Positions 1 to 10,754 of a stretch of DNA of 64,000 nucleotides are shown in pieces (within the stretch, counting starts at the first letter, position 1; the number at the start of each line of letters is the position of its first letter). The stretch covers positions 48,869-112,868 of the forward strand of contig CACPNW010000002.1 of NCBI GenBank assembly GCA_902635455.1. Direction: 5' to 3'. The DNA comes from an uncultured Alphaproteobacteria bacterium. GTDB taxonomy: Bacteria; Pseudomonadota; Alphaproteobacteria; HIMB59; GCA-002718135. The position numbers and the translations under genes are program-made. The notes under the pieces were generated by a model, which worked only from the letters and a program-made list of their open reading frames with translations, ran no database searches and had not been told where the DNA came from.

Positions 1-255
1 AATTCTTCTTGTTAATGCTAAAACCACTTTTTGAGTTAATACTTCTACTGTTTTATGAATACTATCTTGCTGTTCTTTTTCTTTGCTTTTATTGTTTCTT
101 ATTTTTGTCTGAGCTAAAAAAGCTTTCTTAATTGCATTAGAAATTTTATCAGATTTAAATGGAGTGATTTTCCCATCTCTTCTGACCACACTTAAGCTAA
201 GTAAATTAATCTCAGGCTTATTTACATTTGCTGATACGAGTGAGTTGTCTGCCAT
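1..255 (-). CDS. nrdA: ribonucleoside-diphosphate reductase alpha subunit, N-terminal part (truncated by window edge)
   Basis: Minus-strand reading frame from ATG at 255 open to the window edge: MADNSLVSANVNKPEINLLSLSVVRRDGKITPFKSDKISNAIKKAFLAQ..., typical ATP-cone N-terminus of class I RNR alpha. Not in the ORF track because it is truncated. Confidence 0.8.
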   Translation of the reverse strand, partial: MADNSLVSANVNKPEINLLSLSVVRRDGKITPFKSDKISNAIKKAFLAQTKIRNNKSKEKEQQDSIHKTVEVLTQKVVLALTRRI

Positions 256-294
256 TTAATCCTTATCTAATTTTTTAAAATTTATTGTCGAATA

Positions 295-310
295 ACACAA
301 TATGTAGTGT
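295..310. promoter_or_regulatory. NrdR-box-like palindrome upstream of nrdA
   Basis: ACACAATATGTAGTGT, an imperfect palindrome resembling the NrdR box, 40 bp upstream of the nrdA start. Confidence 0.6.
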
Positions 311-545
311 CGCCGAAAATTGACAATACAACATTTGCCTAATATCGCAATAAGAACAAAAAGAGAACATATAAAATTTTTTACTTTAAGTCAAAATATT
401 TTTAAACTTTTTAAAATATTTATACCCAAGTTGTTGATATTTTTAAATTTACTTATTCACCCCATTTTACATACTTTTAGATTAAAATTAAATTTTTATA
501 AATTTTTGAACTTAAATATGCCATAAATAATTAATAAAAAAATCT

Positions 546-1268
546 ATGAAACAAATTGCCCTTGTAGATGATGAAGAATCTATATTAACTTCGGTTTCCA
601 TAGCCCTCGAATCTGAGGGGTATGCCGTTGACACATATAAAAATGGAGTAGAAGCACTTGCAGGACTAGAATCGAAGGATTACGATTTAGGTCTTTTTGA
701 TATTAAAATGCCAAAAATGGATGGTAACGAATTATTAACAAAAGTAAGATCAAATAAAAAAACTTCTTTAAGAGAAATGCCTATCATTTTTTTAACTTCA
801 AAAGATCAAGAGCAAGATGAAATAATTGGATTAAGAATGGGAGCTGCTGATTATATTAAAAAACCATTCTCACAAAAACTTTTAAACGAAAGAATTAGAA
901 CTGTTCTTAGGGCATATTCTTATAGAAAGAATGAAGAGCTAAACAACAATGAAGATAATTTAAACTTTAAAAATATAAAAAAAGGAAATCTTGAGTTAAA
1001 TGAGATGAAGCAATTGTGTTTCTGGAAAGATAAGGTTATCGAGCTGACAGTTGCTGAGTTTAATTTAATCAAATCTCTGGCTCAATATCCTGGTGTAGTA
1101 AAAGATAGAAACCAATTGATGGACGCCATGTATGGTGACACCATTTATGTTGATGATCGTACAATTGATAGTCATATTAAAAGATTAAGAAAAAAATTTA
1201 AATCATATGATCCTGAATTTGATCAAATACGCACTCGCTATGGGTCCGGGTATTCATGGCGTGAGTAA
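546..1268 (+). CDS. chvI: OmpR-family response regulator, ChvI-like
   Basis: Receiver domain (DDEES...DIKMPKMDG...KPF) plus winged-helix C-terminus (DDRTIDSHIKRLRKKF...RYGSGYSW). Confidence 0.8.
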   Translation: MKQIALVDDEESILTSVSIALESEGYAVDTYKNGVEALAGLESKDYDLGLFDIKMPKMDGNELLTKVRSNKKTSLREMPIIFLTSKDQEQDEIIGLRMGAADYIKKPFSQKLLNERIRTVLRAYSYRKNEELNNNEDNLNFKNIKKGNLELNEMKQLCFWKDKVIELTVAEFNLIKSLAQYPGVVKDRNQLMDAMYGDTIYVDDRTIDSHIKRLRKKFKSYDPEFDQIRTRYGSGYSWRE

Positions 1269-2916
1269 ATTTTATAAATTTAGACTCTCTAATTATTCAC
1301 TAACTTATCAACTTCTAATTATTAATTTAATTACAGCATTTATAGGTTTTATTTCTTTATTGGTTTTTAATTTTTATTTAATTCAGGATGATAGAAATAT
1401 TTTAATAGAATATGATAGCACTTTATTGAAAGTAAATAAAATAAGTAATTTTTTAAGCAATAATGCTATTTCAAGAGTACCTTTGTTTAATGAAAATTGT
1501 GATAACAATACTGAAGATCAAGACTGTGTTATTAACATTTCTGAACCAACTTTAGACCCAACAACTACTCAGCAATATATAATGCAAAATTATCTACAAA
1601 CCAATTTCGATGTTATTGTTTATAATGACGGATGGGTTAAGTTTGCCGATACTGAAGATATGTACATTTCTAACGAAGTTTCAGAAATTGCTATTGATGC
1701 TAAAATTGGCACATCTGATAATTTTATTGATAATTATCGCCAATTTTATATAGATTTTTTTAACAAATTCAGAAAAAATTTTATAAAAAATAAATATATC
1801 AAAGTAGCTCAAAAATTTAGAAGTGAAATTAATTTAGTTTCAGAGACTATTAAGAATAAAAAAATAATTATAAATAAATTTTATAATAATGAAAAAGATA
1901 TCATCCAAATCATCTCATCCCCAGTTTTATATAATGATAAAATTTATGGCGTAGTTATAGTTTCATATCCACTTGTTCACAATAATTATAATTTAGGATT
2001 GAATTCATATAATTTATTTAATTTTTATATTTTTTTAGTTTTGATAATACTATTTATATCTTTCTTTTTTTCTAAGAGTTTAGTGAGTCCAATTAAAACA
2101 CTATCCAAATTAACTTTAATTGAAAGAACAAAAATCAAGCCTAAAATAACTTTTTCATATCCAGTTAGGGGTGATGAAATAGGAACTTTATCAAATGAAA
2201 TTCAAAAAATGTCTTTAGATCTAAAGACACAAATAAATCAATTGGAAAAATTTGCAGCGGACGTTTCTCATGAATTAAAAAATCCTTTGACTAGCTTACA
2301 ATCTGCAAATGAACTTATCTTGAATGATAATATTGCTGAGAAAGATAAAGATATACTAAATAAAAATATTACAAAAGATATTAAAAGAATGAACAAGTTA
2401 ATTTCTGATATTTCAAATTTTACTCAAATTAAGGCAGAAATTGAAACTGAAAGTTTTGAGTATATAAATATAAATGAATTTTTAATTGATGTTGCAAATA
2501 GCTATAATGAAAATAAGAAAAATATAAAAATTGAAATAGAAACTAATGATCAAAAATTATATGTAGCGGCAAATAAAGATAAATTATCTCAAGTTTTTTA
2601 CAATTTAATTGATAACAGTATTTCGATTTTATCTAAAAATCAAAATGTGTTTATCCAGTCAAGGTCGCTAGACCAAAAAAATATTGAAATTAAAGTATAT
2701 GACCAAGGTAAGGGAATACCCCTAAAAGATGCAGAAAAGATATTTTATAGATTTTATACAGATAGGGATGCTGATAAGGGGGATCATAGTGGGCTAGGGT
2801 TGTCAATTTCTAGGGAAATTGTGAATTCTTTTGGCGGTGTTATAAAATTAGTAAAATCTGACAGGCGACTGTATCCTGGAGCTTGTTTTATTATTAATTT
2901 ACCTTTAAAAGTCTGA
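1261..2916 (+). CDS. chvG: membrane sensor histidine kinase, ChvG-like
   Basis: TM segments, HAMP-like region, H-box DVSHELKNPLTSL, G boxes DQGKGIP / HSGLGLSIS. Likely start is GTG at 1261 overlapping the regulator stop; the ORF track start 1207 lies inside the regulator. Confidence 0.75.
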   Translation: MSKFYKFRLSNYSLTYQLLIINLITAFIGFISLLVFNFYLIQDDRNILIEYDSTLLKVNKISNFLSNNAISRVPLFNENCDNNTEDQDCVINISEPTLDPTTTQQYIMQNYLQTNFDVIVYNDGWVKFADTEDMYISNEVSEIAIDAKIGTSDNFIDNYRQFYIDFFNKFRKNFIKNKYIKVAQKFRSEINLVSETIKNKKIIINKFYNNEKDIIQIISSPVLYNDKIYGVVIVSYPLVHNNYNLGLNSYNLFNFYIFLVLIILFISFFFSKSLVSPIKTLSKLTLIERTKIKPKITFSYPVRGDEIGTLSNEIQKMSLDLKTQINQLEKFAADVSHELKNPLTSLQSANELILNDNIAEKDKDILNKNITKDIKRMNKLISDISNFTQIKAEIETESFEYININEFLIDVANSYNENKKNIKIEIETNDQKLYVAANKDKLSQVFYNLIDNSISILSKNQNVFIQSRSLDQKNIEIKVYDQGKGIPLKDAEKIFYRFYTDRDADKGDHSGLGLSISREIVNSFGGVIKLVKSDRRLYPGACFIINLPLKV

Positions 2917-2955
2917 AATTATAAAATAACAATCTTAATAAAAATAGGGAATAAT

Positions 2956-4245
2956 ATGACTTCTGATTTTAAAGTAAAAGATATTAGTTTAGCAGATTGG
3001 GGTAGAAAAGAAATTGCAATAGCAGAAACAGAGATGCCTGGTCTAATGGCTATTCGTGAAGAAAACAAAGGAAAAAAACCTCTTGAAGGTGCAAGAATTG
3101 TTGGTTGTTTACACATGACAATTCAAACAGCAGTATTAATAGAAACCCTTGTTGAGTTAGGCGCATCAGTAAGATGGAGCTCATGCAATATCTTTTCAAC
3201 ACAAGATCAGGCTGCATCAGCTATTGCTGCAGAAGGAATACCAGTATTTGCATGGAAAGGCATGAATGATGAGGAGTTTTGGTGGTGTATTGAACAAACT
3301 TTAACTGGACCTAATAACTGGAAACCAAACATGATTCTTGATGATGGTGGAGATGCAACACAAATTATTCATGAAAAGTATCCTGAATTATTAAATGATA
3401 TTAAAGGTTTATCAGAAGAAACAACTACAGGGGTGCATCGATTAAAGGAAATGGAAAAGAAAGGTTTGCTCAAGGTCCCGGCAATTAATGTAAATGACTC
3501 TGTAACAAAATCAAAATTTGATAATCTTTATGGGTGCAAGGAGAGTTTAGTTGATGGCATTAGAAGAGGTACAGATGTTATGATGGCAGGGAAGATAGCT
3601 GTTGTTGCAGGTTATGGAGATGTAGGCAAAGGTTCGGCAGCAAGCTTAAGAGGAGCTGGAGCAAGAGTTTGCGTAACTGAAGTAGATCCAATCAATGCAT
3701 TACAGGCAGCTATGGAAGGATATGAAGTTGTAACCATGGATGATGCATGTGAATATGGTGATATATTTGTTACTGCAACAGGGAATCTTGATGTAATAAC
3801 ATTGGACCATATGAGAAAAATGAGAGATAGAGCTATAGTTTGCAATATTGGACATTTTGATAATGAAATTCAAACAGAAGCTCTAAGGAATTACAAAACT
3901 GATGAAATAAAGCCTCAAGTTGATGAAATTGAGTTTCCAGATGGTAAAAAATTGTTACTTTTATCACAAGGAAGGCTTGTAAACTTAGGCAATGCTACTG
4001 GTCATCCAAGTTTTGTTATGAGCGCATCTTTTACAAATCAAGTGATGGCACAATTGGAATTATGGCATAATTACAAAAATTATGAGAATAAAGTATATGT
4101 TTTACCAAAACACTTAGATGAAAAAGTTGCTTTGTTACATCTTAAAAAAGTTGGAGCTAAATTAACCACTTTATCTGATAAACAAGCAGAGTATATTGGA
4201 GTTAAAAAAGAAGGGCCATTTAAAGATGACTCTTATCGTTATTAA
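2956..4245 (+). CDS. ahcY: adenosylhomocysteinase
   Basis: [39 protein letters not shown] and C-terminal [12 protein letters not shown]. Confidence 0.95.
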   Translation: MTSDFKVKDISLADWGRKEIAIAETEMPGLMAIREENKGKKPLEGARIVGCLHMTIQTAVLIETLVELGASVRWSSCNIFSTQDQAASAIAAEGIPVFAWKGMNDEEFWWCIEQTLTGPNNWKPNMILDDGGDATQIIHEKYPELLNDIKGLSEETTTGVHRLKEMEKKGLLKVPAINVNDSVTKSKFDNLYGCKESLVDGIRRGTDVMMAGKIAVVAGYGDVGKGSAASLRGAGARVCVTEVDPINALQAAMEGYEVVTMDDACEYGDIFVTATGNLDVITLDHMRKMRDRAIVCNIGHFDNEIQTEALRNYKTDEIKPQVDEIEFPDGKKLLLLSQGRLVNLGNATGHPSFVMSASFTNQVMAQLELWHNYKNYENKVYVLPKHLDEKVALLHLKKVGAKLTTLSDKQAEYIGVKKEGPFKDDSYRY

Positions 4246-4258
4246 TTTAGGAGGATAA

Positions 4259-5425
4259 ATGAAAAGATCTTATTTATTTACAAGTGAATCAGTTTCAGAA
4301 GGACATCCTGATAAAGTATGTGACAGAATATCAGATATGGTTGTTGATAGTTATTTATCTCAGGATCCAAATTCAAGAGTTGCCTGTGAAACTCTAACTA
4401 CAACAAATAAAGTTGTTCTAGCTGGTGAAGTTAGAGGACCGTCTATTTCAAAAGATGAGATAATTTCTAACGTAAGAGAATGCATAAAAGATATAGGATA
4501 TGAACAAGATGGATTCCATTGGCAAAATTGTGAAGTTGATTATCATTTACATCCACAATCTTCTGACATTGCAATGGGAGTTGATGCTGGAGATAACAAA
4601 GATGAAGGTGCAGGTGATCAAGGTATAATGTTTGGCTATGCTTGTAAGGATACAGATAGTCTAATGCCAGCCCCAATTCACTATTCGCATCAAATATTAT
4701 ACAAAATGGCAAAAGCAAGAAAAGATGGAACTGCTAATGGACTAGAGCCTGATTCTAAAAGTCAAGTAACTATGCTTTATGAAAATGACAAACCTAGCAA
4801 AGTAACATCATTAGTTATTTCTTCACAGCACAAGGAGGGATTATCCCCTTCTGATGTTAGAGAAATTGTTAAACCTTATGTCTATGAGTGTATACCCAAT
4901 CATCTATTGGAAGATTTAAAAGATGAAGATTTTTACGTTAATCCAACTGGAAATTTTGTAATTGGTGGACCAGACGGAGACTCTGGATTAACAGGAAGAA
5001 AAATTATAGTTGACACGTATGGTGGGGCCGCACCACATGGTGGTGGTGCTTTTTCAGGAAAAGACCCATCAAAAGTTGATAGATCTGCAGCTTATGCAGC
5101 AAGGTATTTAGCAAAAAATATTGTTGCTGCTGACTTAGCTGATCAATGTGTAATACAACTTTCATATGCTATTGGTGTATCTAAACCACTGTCTATCTAT
5201 GTTAATACAAATAGCACAAACAAAATTGATGAAGCAAAGATAGAAAAAATGATTCCTGATTTATTTGATCTCAGTCCCAGAGGGATAATCGAACATTTAA
5301 AATTAAGAAACCCAATATATGTTCCAACCGCTGCTTACGGACACTTTGGACGTAATCCTAGTGATAATGGTCAATTTAGTTGGGAGAAAACTGATTTGGT
5401 AGATAAATTAAAAAGTGCAATTTAA
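4259..5425 (+). CDS. metK: S-adenosylmethionine synthetase
   Basis: [49 protein letters not shown]. Confidence 0.95.
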   Translation: MKRSYLFTSESVSEGHPDKVCDRISDMVVDSYLSQDPNSRVACETLTTTNKVVLAGEVRGPSISKDEIISNVRECIKDIGYEQDGFHWQNCEVDYHLHPQSSDIAMGVDAGDNKDEGAGDQGIMFGYACKDTDSLMPAPIHYSHQILYKMAKARKDGTANGLEPDSKSQVTMLYENDKPSKVTSLVISSQHKEGLSPSDVREIVKPYVYECIPNHLLEDLKDEDFYVNPTGNFVIGGPDGDSGLTGRKIIVDTYGGAAPHGGGAFSGKDPSKVDRSAAYAARYLAKNIVAADLADQCVIQLSYAIGVSKPLSIYVNTNSTNKIDEAKIEKMIPDLFDLSPRGIIEHLKLRNPIYVPTAAYGHFGRNPSDNGQFSWEKTDLVDKLKSAI

Positions 5426-5430
5426 ATAAT

Positions 5431-5889
5431 TTGATCAAAAAAAAACAGAAATATTATGATTTAAAAGATTTAGAAATTTTTGCAAAAAATATTAGTAAAG
5501 ATTTTACTAAAGGAACTATCATTTTTTTAAAAGGAGAATTAGGTGCTGGTAAAACAACACTTGCAAGATTTTTAATTAACAGTTTGTATGATTTAAAAAA
5601 AATAGATAAACCAAATTCAATTAAAAGTCCTACGTTCCCAATATTATTAACATACGACTTGCTAGATTTTGATATATTTCACTATGACTTATATAGAATT
5701 TCGAATAATTCTGAATTAAATGAATTAAATATTGAAGAAAATATAAAAGAGTCAGTAACTTTAATTGAATGGCCAGAAATATTGTTGAAAAGCAAATTTA
5801 GTTATAATTTTTATTTAATTGAATTAGAAATGGTTAGTGAAAATAAAAGAATCCTTAAAATAAAGTTTAAAAATAATATTAATGTATAA
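5431..5889 (+). CDS. tsaE: tRNA threonylcarbamoyladenosine biosynthesis ATPase TsaE
   Basis: LKGELGAGKTTLARF Walker A, SPTFPILLTYD, HYDLYRI; TTG start. Confidence 0.8.
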   Translation: MIKKKQKYYDLKDLEIFAKNISKDFTKGTIIFLKGELGAGKTTLARFLINSLYDLKKIDKPNSIKSPTFPILLTYDLLDFDIFHYDLYRISNNSELNELNIEENIKESVTLIEWPEILLKSKFSYNFYLIELEMVSENKRILKIKFKNNINV

Positions 5890-6805
5890 AAATTTTGAAA
5901 ATTTAATCTTGCTTAAAGGTGGTGCATCTGAAAAAAAAATTTATCGATGTAATAAAAAAAATAAAAATTTTATAATTTTAGATTTTTCTCAAAATAAAGC
6001 TGAATTTAATAATCATTTAATTATTTATAATATTTTAAAAAATATTAATATATCGATACCAAGTATTTATGAAATTGATTTTAAAAATTATACAATTGTA
6101 ACTGAAGATTTTGGCAATCAAAGATATGACAAAATAATCGACAAGTATCAAATTAATTTTCTTTTAGAGTGCGCAATAGAATCATTAATTATAATAAATA
6201 ATTCATCAATAAATCAATATGGGTTTGAATCTCTACCAAAATACAATTATCAAATTTTTAAAAATGAAATAAGTGAATTGGTTGATTATTTTTGTCCTTA
6301 TAAAAAAATTAATAGCTCAATAAATAAATCTTTTTTTGAAATTTGGAAAAAGTATTACAAAAAATTAGATTTTGAATTTAATACTTTTGTACATAAAGAT
6401 TTTGAATTAACTAATTTAATTTACCTTCCTAAAAAAAATAGTCATTTAAGGTGTGGAATTTTAGATTTTCAAAGTGCATTTATTGGATTTAAGGGATGGG
6501 ACCTCTTTTCACTTCTTGAAAATTCAAGAATATACTTTTCTACTGAAAAAAATGAACATTTTCTTAGAAAATATTATAATCAAACATATCCAAAAATTGA
6601 TTTTGATTCATTTAAAAAACAGTATTATTTTTTAAATACTTCAAGACAGACGCGTCTTTTAGGTAGATGGGTAAAATTTGCTAAAGTTGATAAAAATAAA
6701 TCCTATTTAAAATTTATTGATACTACAATTAAAAGGCTTAAAAATAGTTTAGAGATTTTAGAAATTAGAGAATTAAATGGCATTTATGAGCGTATTTTGA
6801 ATTAA
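5882..6805 (+). CDS. aminoglycoside phosphotransferase-family kinase (AmgK-like)
   Basis: FVHKDFELTNLIYLP and ILDFQSAFIGFKGWDL kinase motifs; position between tsaE and a MurU-like gene. Confidence 0.7.
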   Translation: MYKNFENLILLKGGASEKKIYRCNKKNKNFIILDFSQNKAEFNNHLIIYNILKNINISIPSIYEIDFKNYTIVTEDFGNQRYDKIIDKYQINFLLECAIESLIIINNSSINQYGFESLPKYNYQIFKNEISELVDYFCPYKKINSSINKSFFEIWKKYYKKLDFEFNTFVHKDFELTNLIYLPKKNSHLRCGILDFQSAFIGFKGWDLFSLLENSRIYFSTEKNEHFLRKYYNQTYPKIDFDSFKKQYYFLNTSRQTRLLGRWVKFAKVDKNKSYLKFIDTTIKRLKNSLEILEIRELNGIYERILN

Positions 6806-6806
6806 A

Positions 6807-7514
6807 ATGATGAAAAACTTTACAACAATGATTCTAGCAGCAGGTTTTGGAAGTCGCATGAAAGATTTAACTGAGAAAATACCAAAACCCTTATTAAAAA
6901 TAAAAAATACAACCCTTCTCAGCAATACTATAAATTTTTTTGAAAACATTGGGTGTAATAGATTTATTTTGAATACTCACTACTTATACAAAGAATTAAA
7001 CAATTATATAAATTCAATGCATTCAGATAAAGATATTATATTAATACATGAACCTGAAATTTTAGATACTGGTGGGGGGATTAAAAATGCACTCAAATTT
7101 TTTAACAATAAGAATTTTTTGGTTACTAATTGTGATATATTTTGGAGAAAAAATAACATTTTAGATATTAAAGATTTTCTTTTTGATTTACAAAAAGTGA
7201 AAAATTGCCAATTGCTATTGGCAAGAAAAAGCAAAACATATGGTGTAAATAAAAATTCTGGAGATTTTGTTTTAGAGAATAATTCTTTACGAAGATGGAA
7301 AAAAAATGATCAAATTAATTTTTATTCAGGCCTCCAAGTTTTGAATCCTTCAGTTTTTAATAATATATACAAGTCTAAATTTTCGATTAATGAAATTTGG
7401 GATAATTTAATAAAAAAAAAAGAATTGTCAGGTGTTATTATGCAATCAGATCTATTTCATATAGGGGATATCAATACTTATCTTGATATAACTAAAAACT
7501 TACCTCTTGACTAA
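6807..7514 (+). CDS. nucleotidyltransferase family protein (MurU-like)
   Basis: MILAAGFGSRMKDLTEKIPKPLLKI signature. Confidence 0.75.
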   Translation: MMKNFTTMILAAGFGSRMKDLTEKIPKPLLKIKNTTLLSNTINFFENIGCNRFILNTHYLYKELNNYINSMHSDKDIILIHEPEILDTGGGIKNALKFFNNKNFLVTNCDIFWRKNNILDIKDFLFDLQKVKNCQLLLARKSKTYGVNKNSGDFVLENNSLRRWKKNDQINFYSGLQVLNPSVFNNIYKSKFSINEIWDNLIKKKELSGVIMQSDLFHIGDINTYLDITKNLPLD

Positions 7515-7541
7515 ATAATAAGAATACTTATTTCTTTATAT

Positions 7542-7862
7542 ATGACAACATATTCCACTACTGATGAAAATTTTGAAAAAGACATATCGGAACCTAATTT
7601 TCTAGTTCTGGTTGATTTCTGGGCAGAATGGTGTGGTCCATGCAAACAAGTTGGACCAATTCTTGAAGAAATAGCAAATGAATACGAAACTAAGATTAAA
7701 ATTTTAAAAATTAATATAGATGAAAATCCTCAAACTCCACAAAAATATGGCGTAAGAGGAATACCTACACTTATGCTATTCAAGAATGGTAATTTAGCTG
7801 ATTCAAAAGTAGGTAGTTTACCCAAGTCTGCGCTAGAAGCTTGGTTAACAACTAATTTATAA
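7542..7862 (+). CDS. trxA: thioredoxin
   Basis: VDFWAEWCGPCKQVGPILEE; GVRGIPTLMLFKNG. Confidence 0.95.
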   Translation: MTTYSTTDENFEKDISEPNFLVLVDFWAEWCGPCKQVGPILEEIANEYETKIKILKINIDENPQTPQKYGVRGIPTLMLFKNGNLADSKVGSLPKSALEAWLTTNL

Positions 7863-9116
7863 GTATTTTTTTCTTAATTTTCCAACTAAATATAAAGATC
7901 CAGTAATTAAAATATACTTTGTTTTTGTTTTTGAAATAAATTTTTTTGCTTCTATTATACTTGTTTTTTTCTGACAACTAATAAATAGTTTTTTACAATT
8001 CTTTTCTATTTCGGATGGAGTGAAAGAATTTTTTTCATTAGGAATTTTGATTGCAATAATTTTTTCAACACTGTCTTTAATTGTTTTTAAGAAATCAAAC
8101 ATTTTTTTATTATTCAGCATACCAAACAATACTATAGGTTTAATTTTTTTTTGCTTCAAAAAAATATTTAGTTTTTCTGATCCACTTATATTATGTGAGC
8201 CATCAAAAATTATTATTTTGTTTTTATAGTTTATCATTTCTAATCTACCAGGCCATTTAGTTTTATATATACTTGCATTAAATAGATTGCATTTTATTTT
8301 AAATCCTAAACTTTTAATTATCATTGCACCAGCTAATGCAGAAGTTGCGTTTTCTAATTGATGATCACCCAACAACTGTGGTTTTTTAATTAAATAATTT
8401 TTATTGTTAAATTTGAATATAAATTTGGATTTACTTTTGTTTTTAAAGTTATAATCTTTATCATAGTAATATACGTTTTTTTTATTTTTTAGGTTTAATT
8501 TTATTATTGTTTCGACATCACTGCTTTGTTTAGATATTAATATTTTTTTGCTGTATTTTGTTATCCCAAGTTTTTCTTTTGTAATTTTTTTAATAGTTTT
8601 GCCCAAGAATTCTTCATGATCCATACTAATATTAGTTATGATGCTTAATAATTTATTTGGTATAATATTTGTTGCATCTAATCTTCCTCCTAATCCTGTT
8701 TCAAGAATTAAAAAATCTGCCTTTTTCTTTGCAAATAAAACAAAAGCTGCTGCAGTTGTAATTTCAAAAAATGTTATTGGATTACCATTGTTAATTTTCT
8801 TAACATATTTTAAAGTATCATATAATTTTTTTGAACTTATTTCACAGTTGTTAATAATAATTCTTTCATTAAATTTATTTAAATGAGGAGAAATATATGC
8901 ATGGCAAGAATATCCATTTAGAGTTAATATATTTCTAAGATAACTTAGTGTTGATCCTTTTCCATTAGTTCCAGCTATATGAACTGTCTTAGGAAGGTTG
9001 TAATGAGGATTTTCAAGTTTTTTTAATAGAACCTCCAATCTTTTTAATGACAAGTCTATATACTTTGGGTGCAAATTCATTAATTGAATTAACAACCTGT
9101 CTATTTTTGAGTTCAC
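7857..9116 (-). CDS. folC: bifunctional folylpolyglutamate synthase/dihydrofolate synthase
   Basis: HIAGTNGKGSTLSYLRNIL; LETGLGGRLDATN; DGSHN. Confidence 0.9.
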   Translation of the reverse strand: MNSKIDRLLIQLMNLHPKYIDLSLKRLEVLLKKLENPHYNLPKTVHIAGTNGKGSTLSYLRNILTLNGYSCHAYISPHLNKFNERIIINNCEISSKKLYDTLKYVKKINNGNPITFFEITTAAAFVLFAKKKADFLILETGLGGRLDATNIIPNKLLSIITNISMDHEEFLGKTIKKITKEKLGITKYSKKILISKQSSDVETIIKLNLKNKKNVYYYDKDYNFKNKSKSKFIFKFNNKNYLIKKPQLLGDHQLENATSALAGAMIIKSLGFKIKCNLFNASIYKTKWPGRLEMINYKNKIIIFDGSHNISGSEKLNIFLKQKKIKPIVLFGMLNNKKMFDFLKTIKDSVEKIIAIKIPNEKNSFTPSEIEKNCKKLFISCQKKTSIIEAKKFISKTKTKYILITGSLYLVGKLRKKYL

Positions 9117-9120
9117 TCTA

Positions 9121-9963
9121 TCAATTTATATGATTTAAAATATTTACAAGTATATTTTTTAGATCTTTTCTATGACAAACTATATCTACCATACCGTGAT
9201 CTTTTAGATATTCTGCTTTTTGAAAATCAATTGGTAATTCTTCTCTTATTGTATCTTGTATCACTCTTTTGCCTGCAAATCCAATTGTTGATCCTTGCTC
9301 TGCTATTGTAATATCTCCTAACATAGCAAATGAAGCAGTTACACCACCAGTTGTTGGCTCTGTTAACACCACAATATAAGGAATTTTATTTTGATTTAAT
9401 AATTCTACTGCAGCTACTGTTCTTGGCATTTGCATCAAACTAATTATACCTTCTTGCATTCTGGCACCACCAGAAGAGGTTATGATTATCATAGGTAATT
9501 TTTTTTGAACTGCGATCTTAGCTCCTTTTACTATTCCAGCTCCAACAGATCTTCCCATTGAGCCTCCCATAAATTCAAAATTCATTATAGCACAGAGCAC
9601 ATTAATCCCTCCAAGATCACCCTCTAGTAATAATAAAGCATCCTTACGATTTGTTTTTTTTCTATATTCTTTAAGTCTATCTTTATACTTCTTCTTATCG
9701 CTAAAACTTAAGGGATCATCAGATATATTTTCTAGTTCTACCTCATTTATATTTTTATTTCCAAATAAATTTTTAATTCTATCATCTACAGACATTCTAA
9801 AATGATAATTACATGACAAACATACATATATATTTTCTTTTAGATCTTTATGATGAATCATATTTGCGCATTTCGGGCAGTTTTGCCAAAGATTATCAGG
9901 AACCTCTTTTCTTTTAACTAGAGCAGATAATCTAGGTTTTACAAAATTAGTAAGCCAATTCAT
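9121..9963 (-). CDS. accD: acetyl-CoA carboxylase carboxyltransferase beta subunit
   Basis: Zn-binding CPKCANMIHHKDL...CLSCNYHFRM; SSGGARMQEGIISLMQM; GFAGKRVI. Confidence 0.95.
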   Translation of the reverse strand: MNWLTNFVKPRLSALVKRKEVPDNLWQNCPKCANMIHHKDLKENIYVCLSCNYHFRMSVDDRIKNLFGNKNINEVELENISDDPLSFSDKKKYKDRLKEYRKKTNRKDALLLLEGDLGGINVLCAIMNFEFMGGSMGRSVGAGIVKGAKIAVQKKLPMIIITSSGGARMQEGIISLMQMPRTVAAVELLNQNKIPYIVVLTEPTTGGVTASFAMLGDITIAEQGSTIGFAGKRVIQDTIREELPIDFQKAEYLKDHGMVDIVCHRKDLKNILVNILNHIN

Positions 9964-10754
9964 TACACAGAACCTTTTTTTAATTCTTTAGTAAAATTAA
10001 AAATTTTATTTAACATAATAGATTTATTTTTATAATTTTCTTCAATAATTTTTACTATACTTGAACCCACAACAGCTCCATCAGCTATTTGACAAATTTC
10101 TTTTACATCATTAGCATCTTTAATTCCAAACCCAGCTATAACCGGTAAATTAGTGTGATTTTTAATTATTTTTATTGAGTTTTTCAACTCCTCTAAGTTA
10201 GCAGAATGTTGTCCAGTAATTCCTGTTATTGTGACGTAGTATAAAAAACCACTTGCATTATTTAAGATTGTTTTAAGCCTATCCTCATTTGTTGTAGGTG
10301 TAATAAGCCGAATAAGATCAATATTATTTTTTTTTAATAACTCGTTTAATTCAGTATCTTCTTCAGGTTGGAGGTCAACAATAATTAGTCCATCAATTTG
10401 ATTGTTTTTGCACTTGTTAACAAAACTATTAATACCATAACTATGAATTACATTATAATAACCCATTAAAATTATAGGTATGTCTGGTTTTTTGTTTCTT
10501 AAATAATTCGCTATATTAAATATATCATCAAGGGTTATTCCGTTATTTATAGCTCTACTGCTAGATAATTGTATTGTTGGTCCATCAGCCATAGGATCTG
10601 AGAAAGGCATACCTATTTCAACTATATCTATATTATTATCAGCTATTATTTCTAATATTTTTTTGCTTGTTTCTAGATCTGGATCTCCGCCTGTTGTAAA
10701 AGTTACAAGTTTTTTACTTTGTCTTTCAAAAATTTTTTTAAAACGTAAAGACAT
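9963..10754 (-). CDS. trpA: tryptophan synthase alpha subunit
   Basis: TTGGDPDLE, EIGMPFSDPMADGPTIQ, GFLYYVTITGITG, GFGIKD. Confidence 0.95.
   Translation of the reverse strand: MSLRFKKIFERQSKKLVTFTTGGDPDLETSKKILEIIADNNIDIVEIGMPFSDPMADGPTIQLSSSRAINNGITLDDIFNIANYLRNKKPDIPIILMGYYNVIHSYGINSFVNKCKNNQIDGLIIVDLQPEEDTELNELLKKNNIDLIRLITPTTNEDRLKTILNNASGFLYYVTITGITGQHSANLEELKNSIKIIKNHTNLPVIAGFGIKDANDVKEICQIADGAVVGSSIVKIIEENYKNKSIMLNKIFNFTKELKKGSV

Noticed and set aside
320-526. 68-aa ORF upstream of the response regulator
   Set aside because: Low-complexity Phe/Leu/Lys/Ile composition typical of AT-rich noncoding DNA; no family resemblance; lies in the nrdA/chvI intergenic region.
1207-1260. N-terminal extension of the histidine kinase from ATG 1207
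   Set aside because: Overlaps 62 bp of the response regulator; an in-frame GTG at 1261 gives a conventional short overlap.
2917-2955. Possible SAM or SAH riboswitch before ahcY-metK
   Set aside because: Only 39 nt separate the kinase stop and ahcY start, with no recognisable riboswitch core.
3612-3845. Antisense ORFs in the track (e.g. 3612-3845, 13565-13912, 16275-16607, 19193-19564, 22580-22879)
   Set aside because: They lie entirely opposite strongly conserved coding genes (ahcY, rpsA, aroA, kdsD, gltD) and show no recognisable domain.
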